Origin: Mesorhizobium sp.
Lineage (GTDB): Bacteria > Pseudomonadota > Alphaproteobacteria > Rhizobiales > Rhizobiaceae
Direction: 5' to 3'
DNA: 64,000 nucleotides
Assembly: GCA_004017535.1 (NCBI GenBank)
Contig: SAJS01000003.1
Span: forward strand, 310,001 to 374,000
In this document: one piece after another, positions 1 to 7,623 of the stretch
How the letters are laid out: each line of letters starts with the position of its first letter
Position numbering within the stretch: the first letter of the stretch is position 1
Program-made: the position numbers and the translations under genes
Notes under the pieces: generated by a model
Told to the model about the DNA's origin: nothing
Database searches by the model: none
Seen by the model: the letters and a program-made list of their open reading frames with translations, nothing else

Positions 1-266
1 CGCATCTGTTCTGCGAGTTGTTCGTCAGGCTTGAGGTGGTGAAGCGGACCAACGGCATGAGCTTCCATTTGCCTGTTTCGCAGGCCGAGCTCGCCGATGT
101 GCTCGGCCTGTCGGTGGTGCATATGAACCGCGTCATCAGCGCGCTGCGAAACAGCGGCGTGATCGCCTGGGCGAACCATACGGTGACGATCCTCGACTGG
201 CGGAAGCTGCAGCAGATCGCGGAGTTCGATCCGACCTATCTCTCGATGACGCGCGAGCCACGGTAG
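1..266 (+). CDS. Crp/Fnr-family regulator, C-terminal part (start lies outside the window)
   Basis: Open from the first bases in the frame beginning at base 3 and ending at TAG 264-266. The visible part is the winged helix-turn-helix DNA-binding half of a Crp/Fnr regulator, with the recognition region SQAELADVLGLSVVHMNRVI and the tail IAEFDPTYLSMTREPR. It is nearly the same as the C-terminus of the complete regulator at 9859-10578, so the two are paralogues. The cyclic-nucleotide-binding half is not in the window, so the effector cannot be judged. Confidence 0.9.
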   Translation, partial: HLFCELFVRLEVVKRTNGMSFHLPVSQAELADVLGLSVVHMNRVISALRNSGVIAWANHTVTILDWRKLQQIAEFDPTYLSMTREPR

Positions 267-306
267 CACTCTCCCGAACCGGCCGCGCTTTTCCGGCCGA
301 CGCCCA

Positions 307-549
307 TCAGTCGCCGCGTCGTTTCCGGTGCGCAGACTCCTGATTCTCGCCGCGCAGCATCTGCCTGTCGTCGGGATCGATCAGATCTCGCTCGCCGGGC
401 TTCAACGCGCTGCCTTTCGCGCGGGCGGCCCGCTCCTGGCCAGGCCGCTTCAGCTCTTCCCTGGCGTTGAAATCCTTGCCGGCGTTCTTGGTGTTGACCC
501 GCTCCTCGATGATGCGTTGCTGCTGGTCGTGCGTTGTCTTGCCTGCCAT
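307..549 (-). CDS. Small charged rhizobial hypothetical protein (80 aa)
   Basis: An 80-residue hydrophilic protein rich in Arg, Glu, Asp and Gln, beginning MAGKTTHDQQQRIIEE. There is no signal peptide or membrane segment. The ATG at 549 was chosen because a clean AGGAGA Shine-Dalgarno lies 7 bases upstream; an upstream ATG in the same frame at 579 lacks one. I recognise the type (small, disordered, stress-associated proteins of rhizobia) but not a function. A GGAAC-N18-TT promoter candidate lies at 676-700 on the same strand, with an inverted repeat in the presumed leader. Confidence 0.7.
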   Translation of the reverse strand: MAGKTTHDQQQRIIEERVNTKNAGKDFNAREELKRPGQERAARAKGSALKPGERDLIDPDDRQMLRGENQESAHRKRRGD

Positions 550-585
550 AACGGTCTCTCCTGTGCTGAAACCTCTCAAAATGGA

Positions 586-618
586 GAAGCCCGCCCGGAG
601 GATGAGCGGGCGGGCTTC
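586..618. terminator. Inverted repeat, terminator-like
   Basis: Perfect 12-bp arms GAAGCCCGCCCG and CGGGCGGGCTTC around a 9-base loop. On the minus strand it is followed by TCCATTTTGAG, a weak U-rich tail. It sits in the presumed leader of the minus-strand gene starting at 549, so it may be an attenuator, or the end of a transcript from further right. Confidence 0.5.
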
Positions 619-675
619 TATCGGGAGGATTGGAACCCCGATGGCGGCGGGCTTCGGGGATGCCGCCGCGGACCA

Positions 676-700
676 AACCGGCGAGCGGCTTTTATGTTCC
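676..700 (-). promoter_or_regulatory. Candidate RpoE2/EcfG-type promoter
   Basis: Read on the minus strand: GGAAC, 18 bases, TT (GGAAC-N16-GGTT). This is the consensus spacing of general-stress ECF promoters of Rhizobiales. It points at the 80-aa gene starting at 549, leaving a leader of about 120 bases. Motif match only. Confidence 0.4.
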
Positions 701-1081
701 GGCAGGAAGCGACGCTGGCGAGTTCAACTGAGCCTGGCGTGCCACAGCCCGCTCACATGCTGCCGCCGGCGGGCGATGACAAATCACGATTGCGCAACGG
801 AACAAGTCCAGGCGCTTCCGGTTTCGCAGTGATCAGGACTGCGTGAAAATGGCCCAGGATCGACGTCACAACGAAGCTCTCGCCAGGTTGCTGAGACAGC
901 AGTTTTCCAGTGAGTTTTTGAGACGGCACCTGCGCGCGTGGCCACTTTTTCGAGTTGATCGTCAGCTTCCAGAACGCCTTCGAGTCCTGCTTGAAAGGCT
1001 CGGGCGAAGGAGCGGTCGAAATCACAAAGGAGATGACAACCGCTGAGGGGCCAAGTTCGGGCAATCAGGAGAGACGCCGTT

Positions 1082-1185
1082 AAAGCATGTCTCCCGAAAG
1101 TGGGAACCGGTTTCGGGATAAAGACATGCGCAAATCAAGACCTAAAGCGCATGGAGCGAATCCGAAGGATCGCGACGCGCTTTAA
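1082..1185. repeat. Two-hairpin dispersed intergenic repeat, copy 1
   Basis: About 104 bp made of two imperfect palindromes. One is GCATGTCTCCCGAAAG ... CTTTCGGGATAAAGACATGC-like; the other is built on AAAGCGC...GCGCTTT. Related copies lie at 5018-5116 and 52797-52904, the latter in inverted orientation. The stretch 550-1305 holds only this repeat, the inverted repeat at 586-618 and promoter motifs; no convincing gene was found in it. Confidence 0.8.
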
Positions 1186-1225
1186 GACTTCGGTCCGGAC
1201 AGCGCGGGACTGTGGGCCCACACCG

Positions 1226-1250
1226 GGAACGGAAGCCATGTGCTCCCGTT
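1226..1250 (+). promoter_or_regulatory. Candidate RpoE2/EcfG-type promoter
   Basis: GGAAC (1226-1230), 16 bases, CGTT (1247-1250). This is the best match in the window to the general-stress ECF promoter consensus. It lies 55 bases upstream of the 24-residue peptide gene at 1306. Confidence 0.6.
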
Positions 1251-1305
1251 GGTCGCAGGCGAAAGCTGCACAGGCAGCGCCTCATCAAGAATTGAGAGAG
1301 AAGAC

Positions 1306-1380
1306 ATGAACAACATCATCTGGCTCGTAGGAGCAATCGTCATCGTCCTTGCCATCCTTGGATTCCTTGGCATCCGGTGA
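1306..1380 (+). CDS. 24-residue hydrophobic membrane peptide
   Basis: A complete short ORF, ATG 1306 to TGA 1378-1380, encoding a peptide that starts MNNIIWLVG, continues as one unbroken hydrophobic helix of Ile, Val, Leu and Ala, and ends GFLGIR. It is a single-pass membrane micropeptide by composition. A purine-rich ribosome-binding site (GAGAGAAG) precedes the ATG, and a very good GGAAC-N16-CGTT promoter lies 55 bases upstream. Similar tiny proteins occur in rhizobial genomes as hypotheticals; the role is unknown. Too short for most gene callers. Confidence 0.65.
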   Translation: MNNIIWLVGAIVIVLAILGFLGIR

Positions 1381-1396
1381 CGCCGGCGGAAGGGAG

Positions 1397-1594
1397 CTAA
1401 GTGAGGAGCCGCTCCCGGTGGGCAATATGAAGCGCCTGCGTGACCTCGAACAGATCAAGCAGCTCCAATGCCTGCTCGGCCGGAGCGCCGAGCTCGATGA
1501 GGCGATCGATAATCTCACGCTGGCGAGAAATATGACGCGCTCCTGTGCGGATATGACGATTGAGCATCTGAAGCTGGGTTTCGGAGCTAACCAT
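1397..1594 (-). CDS. Small conserved hypothetical protein (65 aa), helical
   Basis: 65 residues, predicted mostly helical, with the core HIRTGARHISRQREIIDRL followed by ALELLDLFEVTQALHIAHRERL. This resembles a family of short rhizobial proteins of unknown function in which an H-x-R-R-Q-R-E-I segment precedes an L-L-x-x-F-E-x-x-Q-x-L-H segment. No signal peptide. The ribosome-binding site is weak (GGGAC). It converges on the stress peptide gene at 1306. The function is not known. Confidence 0.7.
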   Translation of the reverse strand: MVSSETQLQMLNRHIRTGARHISRQREIIDRLIELGAPAEQALELLDLFEVTQALHIAHRERLLT

Positions 1595-1767
1595 CTGGTC
1601 CCAACGCGGGGGTGAGGATCGTCTCGCAACAAACTATTATGCGCCTGCGATCGCGCGCGGGCTTTGATTTTCATCAATTTCCCGAGGGCCTGGTCGTTCA
1701 TGCGCGCCTCGACTCCTCTCTGCCAACGGGATATGATTCCAAAGCTCGGAGAGTGAGGCGAGCCTGG

Positions 1768-2103
1768 ATGGACCGCTTTATCGCCAGAGAGAACATCAAG
1801 CACTTCGTGGACCGCCTTCAAACGGAGACGGACGACGGCACCAGAGCGACGGTTCAAAGGTTGCTGATTGCTGAAGAGGACAAATTCGCGAAATTGTCCG
1901 AACGGCTGGACATGGTGGACCAGAACATCCTCAGGATCGCCGAACTTGCAGTGCTGCAGCGGGCAAAGGTCGACGACATGCGCTGTGATGGCGACGGCGC
2001 GGCATTGGCCCACCGCCACCTCGAAAACCTCGAGCAATTACACGAACTCTTTGTCGAGAGCCGGCAGCTCGTGGTCACCATGATGGATAGGTCCAGCCTG
2101 TAG
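1768..2103 (+). CDS. Small conserved hypothetical protein (111 aa)
   Basis: 111 residues from ATG 1768; the frame is open back to 1612, but this ATG has a GTGAGG ribosome-binding site and gives a compact helical protein. It starts MDRFIARENIKHFVDRL and carries a conserved-looking RLLIAEEDKFAKLSE block and a C-terminal AHRHLENLEQLHELFVESRQ helix. It resembles small rhizobial proteins often found near stress genes. No enzyme motif, no membrane segment. Role unknown. Confidence 0.7.
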   Translation: MDRFIARENIKHFVDRLQTETDDGTRATVQRLLIAEEDKFAKLSERLDMVDQNILRIAELAVLQRAKVDDMRCDGDGAALAHRHLENLEQLHELFVESRQLVVTMMDRSSL

Positions 2104-2212
2104 TCGGCAGCCGGTCGAATACGCGCCCTCCAAACAAGATCTTGCGTCGCGGCCCATAACCGGTTTCCGGCCGGCGCAATGCGTTGAGCCGTGTTGGCCC
2201 GGCGCCACGAAC

Positions 2213-2243
2213 AACAAAAACGGCGGCCGAAAGAGCCGCCGTT
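2213..2243 (-). terminator. Rho-independent terminator
   Basis: Arms AACGGCGGC and GCCGCCGTT around a 7-base loop, followed on the minus strand by a run of T (TTTTTGTTGTT). It lies 20 bases past the stop of the secreted protein gene at 2263-2556 and ends that transcript. Confidence 0.85.
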
Positions 2244-2262
2244 CCTTGTCTGTGGACCGGCC

Positions 2263-2556
2263 TCAGTTTGCGCCGCCGAGTTCCTTGGTCATCTTGCAGA
2301 AATTGTCGTGCTGCTTGGCGATGGCCTCGTCGCTGCAGTCCTTCTTGATCGAGGTGCGGTCTTCCTCGCTCATGGCCAGCCATGCCTTCTTGAACTCATC
2401 GCCGGATCTCATCGTCTTCATCCCCGCATCAGTGAAGAAAGGCGACATCTTCTGCGGGTCGTCCAAAGCTGACGTACCTTTGGTGCTGCCGGCCATGGCG
2501 GCGCCCGCAGCGAGTGAAAACGCGAGTGCGCTCATGCAAAGGATCTTGGTATTCAT
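2263..2556 (-). CDS. Secreted small hypothetical protein (97 aa)
   Basis: A signal peptide is evident: MNTKILCMSALAFSLAAGAA with an AMA cleavage site at about residue 22. The mature part of about 75 residues is polar, contains two cysteines (in KKDCSDE and NFCKMTK) that could form a disulfide, and ends KELGGAN. It is therefore probably periplasmic. It has an AGGCAGGGAGCAG-type ribosome-binding site and its own strong terminator at 2213-2243, so it is monocistronic. I do not recognise the family. Confidence 0.8.
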   Translation of the reverse strand: MNTKILCMSALAFSLAAGAAMAGSTKGTSALDDPQKMSPFFTDAGMKTMRSGDEFKKAWLAMSEEDRTSIKKDCSDEAIAKQHDNFCKMTKELGGAN

Positions 2557-2764
2557 TTTCCTGCTCCCTGCCTAGGTTGGAAACAACTGCTTTTCAACAG
2601 CGCGTATCCGGGTAAAAAGTTCCGCACGAAATCAAAGAAATGCCCGCCGCGATTGCCGCCTAAAATCCCGTCGAGACGGGAATTCTGGCCGGGCCTCGGA
2701 ACTTCGGCGCCACGGTCAATAACAATTGAGATTTTTCGGACGCCTTGCGGGACAAAATCTTTGC

Positions 2765-2789
2765 GGAACAACTTCGCAAAACCGGGGTT
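2765..2789 (+). promoter_or_regulatory. Candidate RpoE2/EcfG-type promoter
   Basis: GGAAC (2765-2769), 16 bases, GGTT (2786-2789), 34 bases before the DUF892 gene start at 2823. Motif match only, but DUF892 genes are commonly under general stress control. Confidence 0.5.
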
Positions 2790-2822
2790 GGTGTTGACCC
2801 AACCCACCCAGGAGATGCGGAT

Positions 2823-3335
2823 ATGCCGACAACGAAAGCGGCCTCGAACAAGGGCCTCAACGAACTGTTCCACGACACGCTGAAGGATATCTATTTCGCC
2901 GAGAAGAAGATTCTGACGACGCTTCCGAAGATGGCCAAGGCAGCGCAGGACGATGCGCTGAGGGCTGCCTTCGAAAAGCACCGCGACCAGACCGAAGAAC
3001 ATGTGGCGCGTCTCGAGGAAGTGTTCGAGGTGATCGACAAGAAGCCGGTGGGCAAGACCTGCCAGGCGATCATGGGCATCACCGAGGAAGGCGCCGAGAT
3101 CATGGAGGAGTACAAGGGCTCGCCCTCGCTCGACGCAGGCCTGCTGGCCGCGGCCCAGGCCGTCGAGCACTATGAGATTTCGCGCTACGGCACGCTCAGG
3201 ACCTGGGCGCAGGAACTCGGCCTGACCGAGGCCGTCACCTTCCTCGACAAGACGCTGAACGAGGAGAAGGAAACGGACGTCGCGCTCACCAAGCTTGCCG
3301 AATCCGCGGTCAACGTCGCTGCTGAGGCAGCCTGA
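2823..3335 (+). CDS. Ferritin-like DUF892 / YciE-YciF family protein
   Basis: 170 residues from ATG 2823, with AGGAGA 8 bases upstream; the frame extends further up without a better start. It matches the YciE/YciF (DUF892) family, four-helix-bundle proteins of the ferritin superfamily linked to stress. Visible hallmarks are LNELFHDTLKDIYFAEKKIL near the N-terminus, a middle helix with H-x-x-Q-T-E-E-H-V-x-R-L, and C-terminal AVEHYEISRYGTL. The Glu and His residues that could bind a di-metal site are kept. A GGAAC promoter candidate precedes it. Catalytic activity is not established for the family. Confidence 0.92.
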   Translation: MPTTKAASNKGLNELFHDTLKDIYFAEKKILTTLPKMAKAAQDDALRAAFEKHRDQTEEHVARLEEVFEVIDKKPVGKTCQAIMGITEEGAEIMEEYKGSPSLDAGLLAAAQAVEHYEISRYGTLRTWAQELGLTEAVTFLDKTLNEEKETDVALTKLAESAVNVAAEAA

Positions 3336-3408
3336 GTTTCGAGCAAGCCGCGACGCCAACGGGAAGGCAAGCCTGCGGACCTGTCTTCCCGAACTCGCCA
3401 TCGACCAT

Positions 3409-3433
3409 GGAACTTCAGCGCCGGCCTAGAGTT
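3409..3433 (+). promoter_or_regulatory. Candidate RpoE2/EcfG-type promoter
   Basis: GGAAC (3409-3413), 16 bases, AGTT. It is 23 bases upstream of ATG 3456. This position argues against the in-frame GTG at 3441 as start, since transcription would begin near it. Confidence 0.45.
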
Positions 3434-3455
3434 GCCGTAGGTGGAGACTTCGGCG

Positions 3456-3665
3456 ATGACAAAACGGTCGCTCCACCTACTGAAGGGCATAGGCTATCTG
3501 ATCTCGACGGTCAGCGTGATATTGCTCGCCATCGTAAGCTGGTCGAGCGCATCGCGAAGTCCCCTGCTGGTTGCCTGCCTGCTCGGCGGCTCCACGACCT
3601 CTATCGCCGGCATGTTCTGCCGCTGGCTATCCTACGAAATCGAGAAGCGCTTGAACGACCGGTAA
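3456..3665 (+). CDS. Small two-helix membrane protein (69 aa)
   Basis: 69 residues beginning MTKRSLHLLKGIGYL. There is one clear hydrophobic helix (ISTVSVILLAIVSW) and a second weaker one (LLVACLLGGSTTSIAGMF), then a charged end YEIEKRLNDR. Probably an inner-membrane protein. ATG 3456 is used; GTG 3441 is possible in frame. It is preceded by a GGAAC promoter candidate, so it is likely another stress-induced membrane protein. Family not recognised. Confidence 0.7.
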   Translation: MTKRSLHLLKGIGYLISTVSVILLAIVSWSSASRSPLLVACLLGGSTTSIAGMFCRWLSYEIEKRLNDR

Positions 3666-3713
3666 GGGAAACGCCTTTCCAGGGCGGCGCCCCATTTGCT
3701 GGACACTCGGATT

Positions 3714-4724
3714 TTATCGCGGGCGCTTCGGCCTGTTGGCGCTGGTTTGCGACGTCAACGCGGTGATCAGGCAGGCGATGACAATCCATGCGGCGACTTC
3801 GATGCCCGAGGCGCCGCGCGCCGGCGGCGGGGCGGTGGCGGCCGCTGGCGGATCGGCGGCCACCACGGGCGCGAGGTCCGAGCGGCTGCCGCGGCGCACC
3901 GAATAGGCGCGCGTGATCTCGGCGCCGAAGAGGAATATCTGCGCCGAATAGTAAACCCACACCAGCACCACCATCAGGGCTCCGGCCGCGCCATAGGAGG
4001 TGGCGATGGCGCTGGTGCCGATGTACCAGCCGATGAGCGACTTGCCGATGGTGAAGAGCAGCGCGGTGACCAGCGCGCCGACGCCGACATCGCGCCAGGT
4101 GAGCGTGCGGTCCGGCAGGACCTTGTAGATCGCGGCGAAGAGGAACGCTATCAGCGCGAAGGAGACGATCGTGTTGATGGCGCTGACGATCAGCTCTCCG
4201 AACGGCAGGCTCCGGTTGATGATCTCGCCCAGCGCCGCGATCGCGGTGCTGGCCGCGAGCGAGACCAGGAGCATGAAGCCGAGCGCAGCCACGAGGCCGA
4301 GGCTCGCCGCCCTCGCCCTTACAAGGCGCGACAGCGACGCCCCGTTGGGCTTGACCTTCCAGATTTCGTTGAGCGACTGCTGCATCTCGCCGAACACACC
4401 GGACGCCGTCACCAAAAGCGTCACCACGCCGATCAGCGTGGCAAGCGCGCTCGACCAGCCATGCGAAGCGGTCTCCAGCGTCGCCTTCAGCAGGTCGGCG
4501 CTCTGTGGACCCATCACGCCCGATATCTCGGCCGACAGCGCCAGTTGGGCGGCATCGTTGCCGATGACGAAACCGGCGATCGCGACGACGATCAACAGGA
4601 TCGGCGCCAGCGACGTGGTGGCGTAGAAAGCCATCGCCGCGCCATGGCTCAGCGCATTGTCATCGATATAGCCGCTGACGCTTTCCTTCAGTATGGTCCA
4701 GCCTTCGTCGACCCAGCGCGCCAT
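3714..4724 (-). CDS. YihY/BrkB family inner-membrane protein
   Basis: 336 residues from ATG 4724, behind an AGGTGAGG ribosome-binding site. It belongs to the YihY/virulence-factor BrkB family (UPF0761). Visible are the amphipathic N-terminal helix WTILKESVSGYIDDNALSHG, the family motif AMAFYATTSLAPILLIVVAI, about six membrane segments, and the signature SYGAAGALMVVLVWVYYSAQIFLFGAEITRAY. A Pro/Ala-rich linker then leads to an extra C-terminal hydrophobic segment (AAWIVIACLITAL). The family was once called ribonuclease BN in error; its function is unsettled. The frame is open 68 codons further upstream. Confidence 0.93.
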   Translation of the reverse strand: MARWVDEGWTILKESVSGYIDDNALSHGAAMAFYATTSLAPILLIVVAIAGFVIGNDAAQLALSAEISGVMGPQSADLLKATLETASHGWSSALATLIGVVTLLVTASGVFGEMQQSLNEIWKVKPNGASLSRLVRARAASLGLVAALGFMLLVSLAASTAIAALGEIINRSLPFGELIVSAINTIVSFALIAFLFAAIYKVLPDRTLTWRDVGVGALVTALLFTIGKSLIGWYIGTSAIATSYGAAGALMVVLVWVYYSAQIFLFGAEITRAYSVRRGSRSDLAPVVAADPPAAATAPPPARGASGIEVAAWIVIACLITALTSQTSANRPKRPR

Positions 4725-4932
4725 CGCCCCCTCACCTGTTCCGGACACGGACCGGGCGCGGTTCGCCGGCTTTGTCGAACTGCATAGCTCCTGCCATTGC
4801 GACAAGCCCTCCACTGAGCGGGCCGGGTGGGACAAGAGCTCGACTGCCTTTTCGTTGGCCAGGGCGAGAAGCCGGAGAAACCAGCCCTGTTCTCTTTGCC
4901 ACCAGGTCCGGCTGACGCGGCCCGCCAATCAC

Positions 4933-4957
4933 AACCCGGCGCGAGCGCGATGGTTCC
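4933..4957 (-). promoter_or_regulatory. Candidate RpoE2/EcfG-type promoter (weak)
   Basis: On the minus strand GGAAC, 18 bases, TT. It would give the YihY gene a leader of about 200 bases if the ATG at 4724 is the start, or a longer protein if an upstream GTG/TTG is used. Motif match only. Confidence 0.25.
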
Positions 4958-5017
4958 GGCAACATCCGAAGGCTGGAAGCTCGTGGAATGCCGAGCCCAG
5001 CGCCGAAGCCATGAAAC

Positions 5018-5116
5018 CGCGTCGCGCTGAAACGGGATTCAGGCGACGCGCTTTAAGTCTTTGTTTTGATGCATGTCGTCCCAGAACCGATGCGCACTTC
5101 TGGGCGACATGCATTA
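5018..5116. repeat. Two-hairpin dispersed intergenic repeat, copy 2 (diverged)
   Basis: Palindromes GCGTCGC...GCGACGC and GCATGTCGTCCCAGAA...TTCTGGGCGACATGC, separated by CTTTAAGTCTTTGTTTTGAT. It shares layout with the copies at 1082 and 52797, but compensating changes keep the hairpins paired while the loops differ. It fills most of the gap before the kinase gene. Confidence 0.7.
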
Positions 5117-5206
5117 AGACCGCGTCGCGCGATCTTCGCTTTGGAGAAGCGCGGTTGTATGATGGGCGGCAAGCTTATAGCCTGTCGGGCTAACGGGTAT
5201 TCGGCA

Positions 5207-6214
5207 ATGGATTTAGAAGACCTCTACCGGATTCTGCGGACAGGTCACGTGCAAGCCCAAGGCGTTGTCGACACTGTTCCCGATCCCATGCTGGTGCTGG
5301 ATTCAGCCCTGACCGTCCAGAGCGCCAACCGCGCCTTCTTCAAAACGTTCGCGGTCGAGCGTTACGACACGATCGGACAGCACCTGTACGACCTCGGCAA
5401 CGGTCAATGGGATATCCCCGAGCTGCGTCATCTCCTTGGAGAGGTAATCCCGAAAAGCTCGGCGGTGATCGATTACAAAGTGGAGCATGATTTCCCGCAC
5501 ATCGGGAAAAAAGTCATGCTTCTGACAGCGCGCACCGTGTTCAATCCGGACAATGTCAGCCACCTCATGTTGCTGTCGATCGTCGACATCACGGACAGAA
5601 GCCGGAAAGAAGCGGAGTTCGAAGCGGTCTTTGGAGAATTGCGCCACCGGCTCAAGAACCTGCTGGGGCTGGTGCGGGCGCTGGCCAATCAAACGAAGAC
5701 GGAAGGCATTTCGGCAGAGGAATATCGCACGGCCTTCCTCGGCCGGCTGCAAGCCGTTGTGGATGCAAACGACCTGGCATTCAGCGATCATGGTGAAGAT
5801 GGTTTCGAAGCTTTGGTGGCGCGCGCGACGAAACCCTTCCAAACCGCCCCGGAGACGATCATCATCGAGCCCGGCCCGTCAGTGACGTTGGTCTCGAAGG
5901 AGATAATGTCGCTAAGCCTTCTGCTGCACGAACTGGCAACCAACGCCGTCAAGTATGGCGCTTTGTCCGTTCCGGCTGGGACGGCTCGAATTCGATGGGA
6001 GGTCGAGCAGGGCGACCATCCATTGCTGCGATTGTCCTGGCGCGAGAGCGGCGGCCCGCCTGTACGCAAGCCCACATCGACAGGCTACGGAACCCAGCTC
6101 ATTCAATTCGCCATCGCCTACAATCTCGGTGGCAAGGTGGAACAGAATTATCGAACCGAAGGTTTCGAAGCCGAGATTATCGTCCCACTCGAAAGGGCCG
6201 CTCGCCCAGATTGA
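5207..6214 (+). CDS. PAS-domain sensor histidine kinase, HWE family
   Basis: 335 residues. Residues about 15-130 form a PAS sensor domain (VVDTVPDPMLVLDSALTVQS at the start). The H-box is GELRHRLKNLLGLVRAL with the phospho-acceptor His147; the N-box is HELATNAVKYGAL with Asn246; the W-x-E signature of HWE kinases is WRE at 278-280. No membrane segment, so it is cytosolic. HWE kinases of Rhizobiales often feed the PhyR-NepR-EcfG stress pathway, but a link is only inferred here. The start at MDLEDLYR is chosen by family resemblance; ATG 5159 has a better ribosome-binding site and is possible. The receiver gene follows 6 bases after the stop. Confidence 0.93.
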   Translation: MDLEDLYRILRTGHVQAQGVVDTVPDPMLVLDSALTVQSANRAFFKTFAVERYDTIGQHLYDLGNGQWDIPELRHLLGEVIPKSSAVIDYKVEHDFPHIGKKVMLLTARTVFNPDNVSHLMLLSIVDITDRSRKEAEFEAVFGELRHRLKNLLGLVRALANQTKTEGISAEEYRTAFLGRLQAVVDANDLAFSDHGEDGFEALVARATKPFQTAPETIIIEPGPSVTLVSKEIMSLSLLLHELATNAVKYGALSVPAGTARIRWEVEQGDHPLLRLSWRESGGPPVRKPTSTGYGTQLIQFAIAYNLGGKVEQNYRTEGFEAEIIVPLERAARPD

Positions 6215-6220
6215 TGGCCG

Positions 6221-6577
6221 GTGCAAAAGACCATCCTGATCGTCGAAGATGAATTCATCATCGCGATGGATCTTAAAGTCATGCTCGAGCACCTGGGATG
6301 GCGGGTCCTGGGACCAGTCGCCAGAGTCGCACACGCGCTCCGCCTGCTGGAAGACGAACTGCCGACCGTGGCCTTGCTCGACGTGAATTTAGGCGACCAT
6401 CTCGTCACGCCCGTAGCCGAGGCCTTGCGCAGCCGCGGTGTGCCATTCGCGGTGGCGAGCGCCTATGACAAGCCGGAACTCTTCGGCGGGGCCGTCCTGG
6501 TGGGGGTACCCAATGTAGGCAAACCGACATCGGAGTGGAGCCTCCTGGAGGTTCTGCCGAAGCTCTCGCCGCCCTGA
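6221..6577 (+). CDS. Single-domain response regulator receiver
   Basis: 118 residues, GTG start. A CheY-like receiver with no output domain. The acidic pocket is IVEDE (residues 8-11), the phosphorylation site is Asp54 in ALLDVNLGD, the switch residue is in AVASAYDK and the conserved Lys-Pro is at 101-102. It lies 6 bases after the HWE kinase stop and is surely its partner. Such short receivers in rhizobia act as phosphate sinks or stand-alone effectors. Confidence 0.92.
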   Translation: MQKTILIVEDEFIIAMDLKVMLEHLGWRVLGPVARVAHALRLLEDELPTVALLDVNLGDHLVTPVAEALRSRGVPFAVASAYDKPELFGGAVLVGVPNVGKPTSEWSLLEVLPKLSPP

Positions 6578-6672
6578 TCCGGCGCCCCTCCACTTCTCGC
6601 GTCGAAGCCTAGGCAAACCAACGGTGTTCGACTAGCCTCGAAGCCGGATCAGGGCCGCGTGGGGGGCATGCG

Positions 6673-7305
6673 ATGAAGGTCACTGTCGTCTACGCGCATC
6701 CGGCGCAGGACAGCTACATGGCCTCGCTTCACAGGCGAGTCTTGGGGGTCCTCAAGGCCAGGGGCGACGAGGTCGTCGATTTCGATCTCTATGCCATGAA
6801 ATTCGATCCCGTCATGCAGGTCGAGGAATTGAAGGGGCACGCCGGTCCATCGCCAGCACCTGCGGAGCTGCGGGTCTATATCGACGCATTGCAATGGGCC
6901 GAGGCGTGTGTGTTCTGCTTCCCGACCTGGTGGTCGGGCATGCCTGCTGTGCTCAAGGGATATTTCGACCGCGTGTGGCGGCCGGGCGTCGCCTTCGATC
7001 TGCCGACGGATGGCGGCATGATCAAGCCGGCGCTTTTGAACATCCGCCGGATGGGCGTCGTCACCACCTTCGGCTCGCCATGGTGGTACACCAGGCTCTA
7101 CATGCAGGACCCGGGCAGGAAGGTGCTTTTGCGCGGCTTGAAATCCATGTGCGGACGCACGGAGAAGCACCTCTATCTGGCGAAATACTCGTGGAACGCA
7201 TCTCCAACGAGGAACGGGAAAAGTTCGCCCGCAAGGTGGAGCAGCGGTTCGAGCGATTTTGATCGACTGCCGGACTTGCCGGCAGGCTCGCCAATCGCGG
7301 TCTGA
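6673..7305 (+). pseudogene. Flavodoxin-fold NAD(P)H:quinone oxidoreductase-like gene with C-terminal frameshift
   Basis: The N-terminal 170 residues are a flavodoxin-like fold of the NAD(P)H dehydrogenase (quinone)/modulator of drug activity family: VVYAHPAQDSYMASLHRRVL at the FMN phosphate loop, and FPTWWSGMPAVLKGYFDRVW in the middle. After TEKHLYLAKYS the reading frame runs into NASPTRNGKSSPARW, unlike a protein core. The frame one base off continues sensibly as VERISNEEREKFARKVEQRF and stops at 7260-7262. The loss of one G near 7190-7191 (TCGGTGGAA to TCGTGGAA) explains this. It is either a real recent mutation or a sequencing error; the active-site half is intact. Confidence 0.75.
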
Positions 7306-7413
7306 CCGATGGCCCGGACCCGGCCGCCCCTGCTGGCATTTACCCGGAGTTTTGCAATGAGGGGCAATCGCGATATATTTAGTTGACTAAGTGATTCATG
7401 GCACGGTGAACCG

Positions 7414-7599
7414 ATGGCCAAGAAGAAAGACAGACAGGCTGGTTCGGGCATCGCGGAAGCGTCGCGCGCCGAAATCCTCGAGGCGACCTATTTTGCCCGC
7501 AAATGCGGCCTCACGCGCGACGAGGCCTTGCAGATGATCCGCGAGGCGCACGCCTCGCCGGTGCTCAATCCGGCCGAGAGCGAGAAGCGCAAGCACTGA
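7414..7599 (+). CDS. Small hypothetical protein (61 aa)
   Basis: 61 residues, ATG 7414. A basic N-terminus (MAKKKDRQ) is followed by AEILEATYFARKCGLTRDEALQMIREAH, a helix-turn-helix-like arrangement. This resembles the small rhizobial proteins of the type at 13384 (LSPKQARELIREHGHDRDKL). No membrane segment. The function is unknown. Confidence 0.7.
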   Translation: MAKKKDRQAGSGIAEASRAEILEATYFARKCGLTRDEALQMIREAHASPVLNPAESEKRKH

Positions 7600-7623
7600 T
7601 TCTTGTCAGTCAGGGCGCGGCCC

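Noticed and set aside
753-1064. 103-codon minus-strand frame with a fairly normal composition (QDSKAFWKLTINSKKWPRAQ)
   Set aside because: Only a TTG start with no ribosome-binding site, and no recognisable family. Not listed as a gene, though not strictly excluded.
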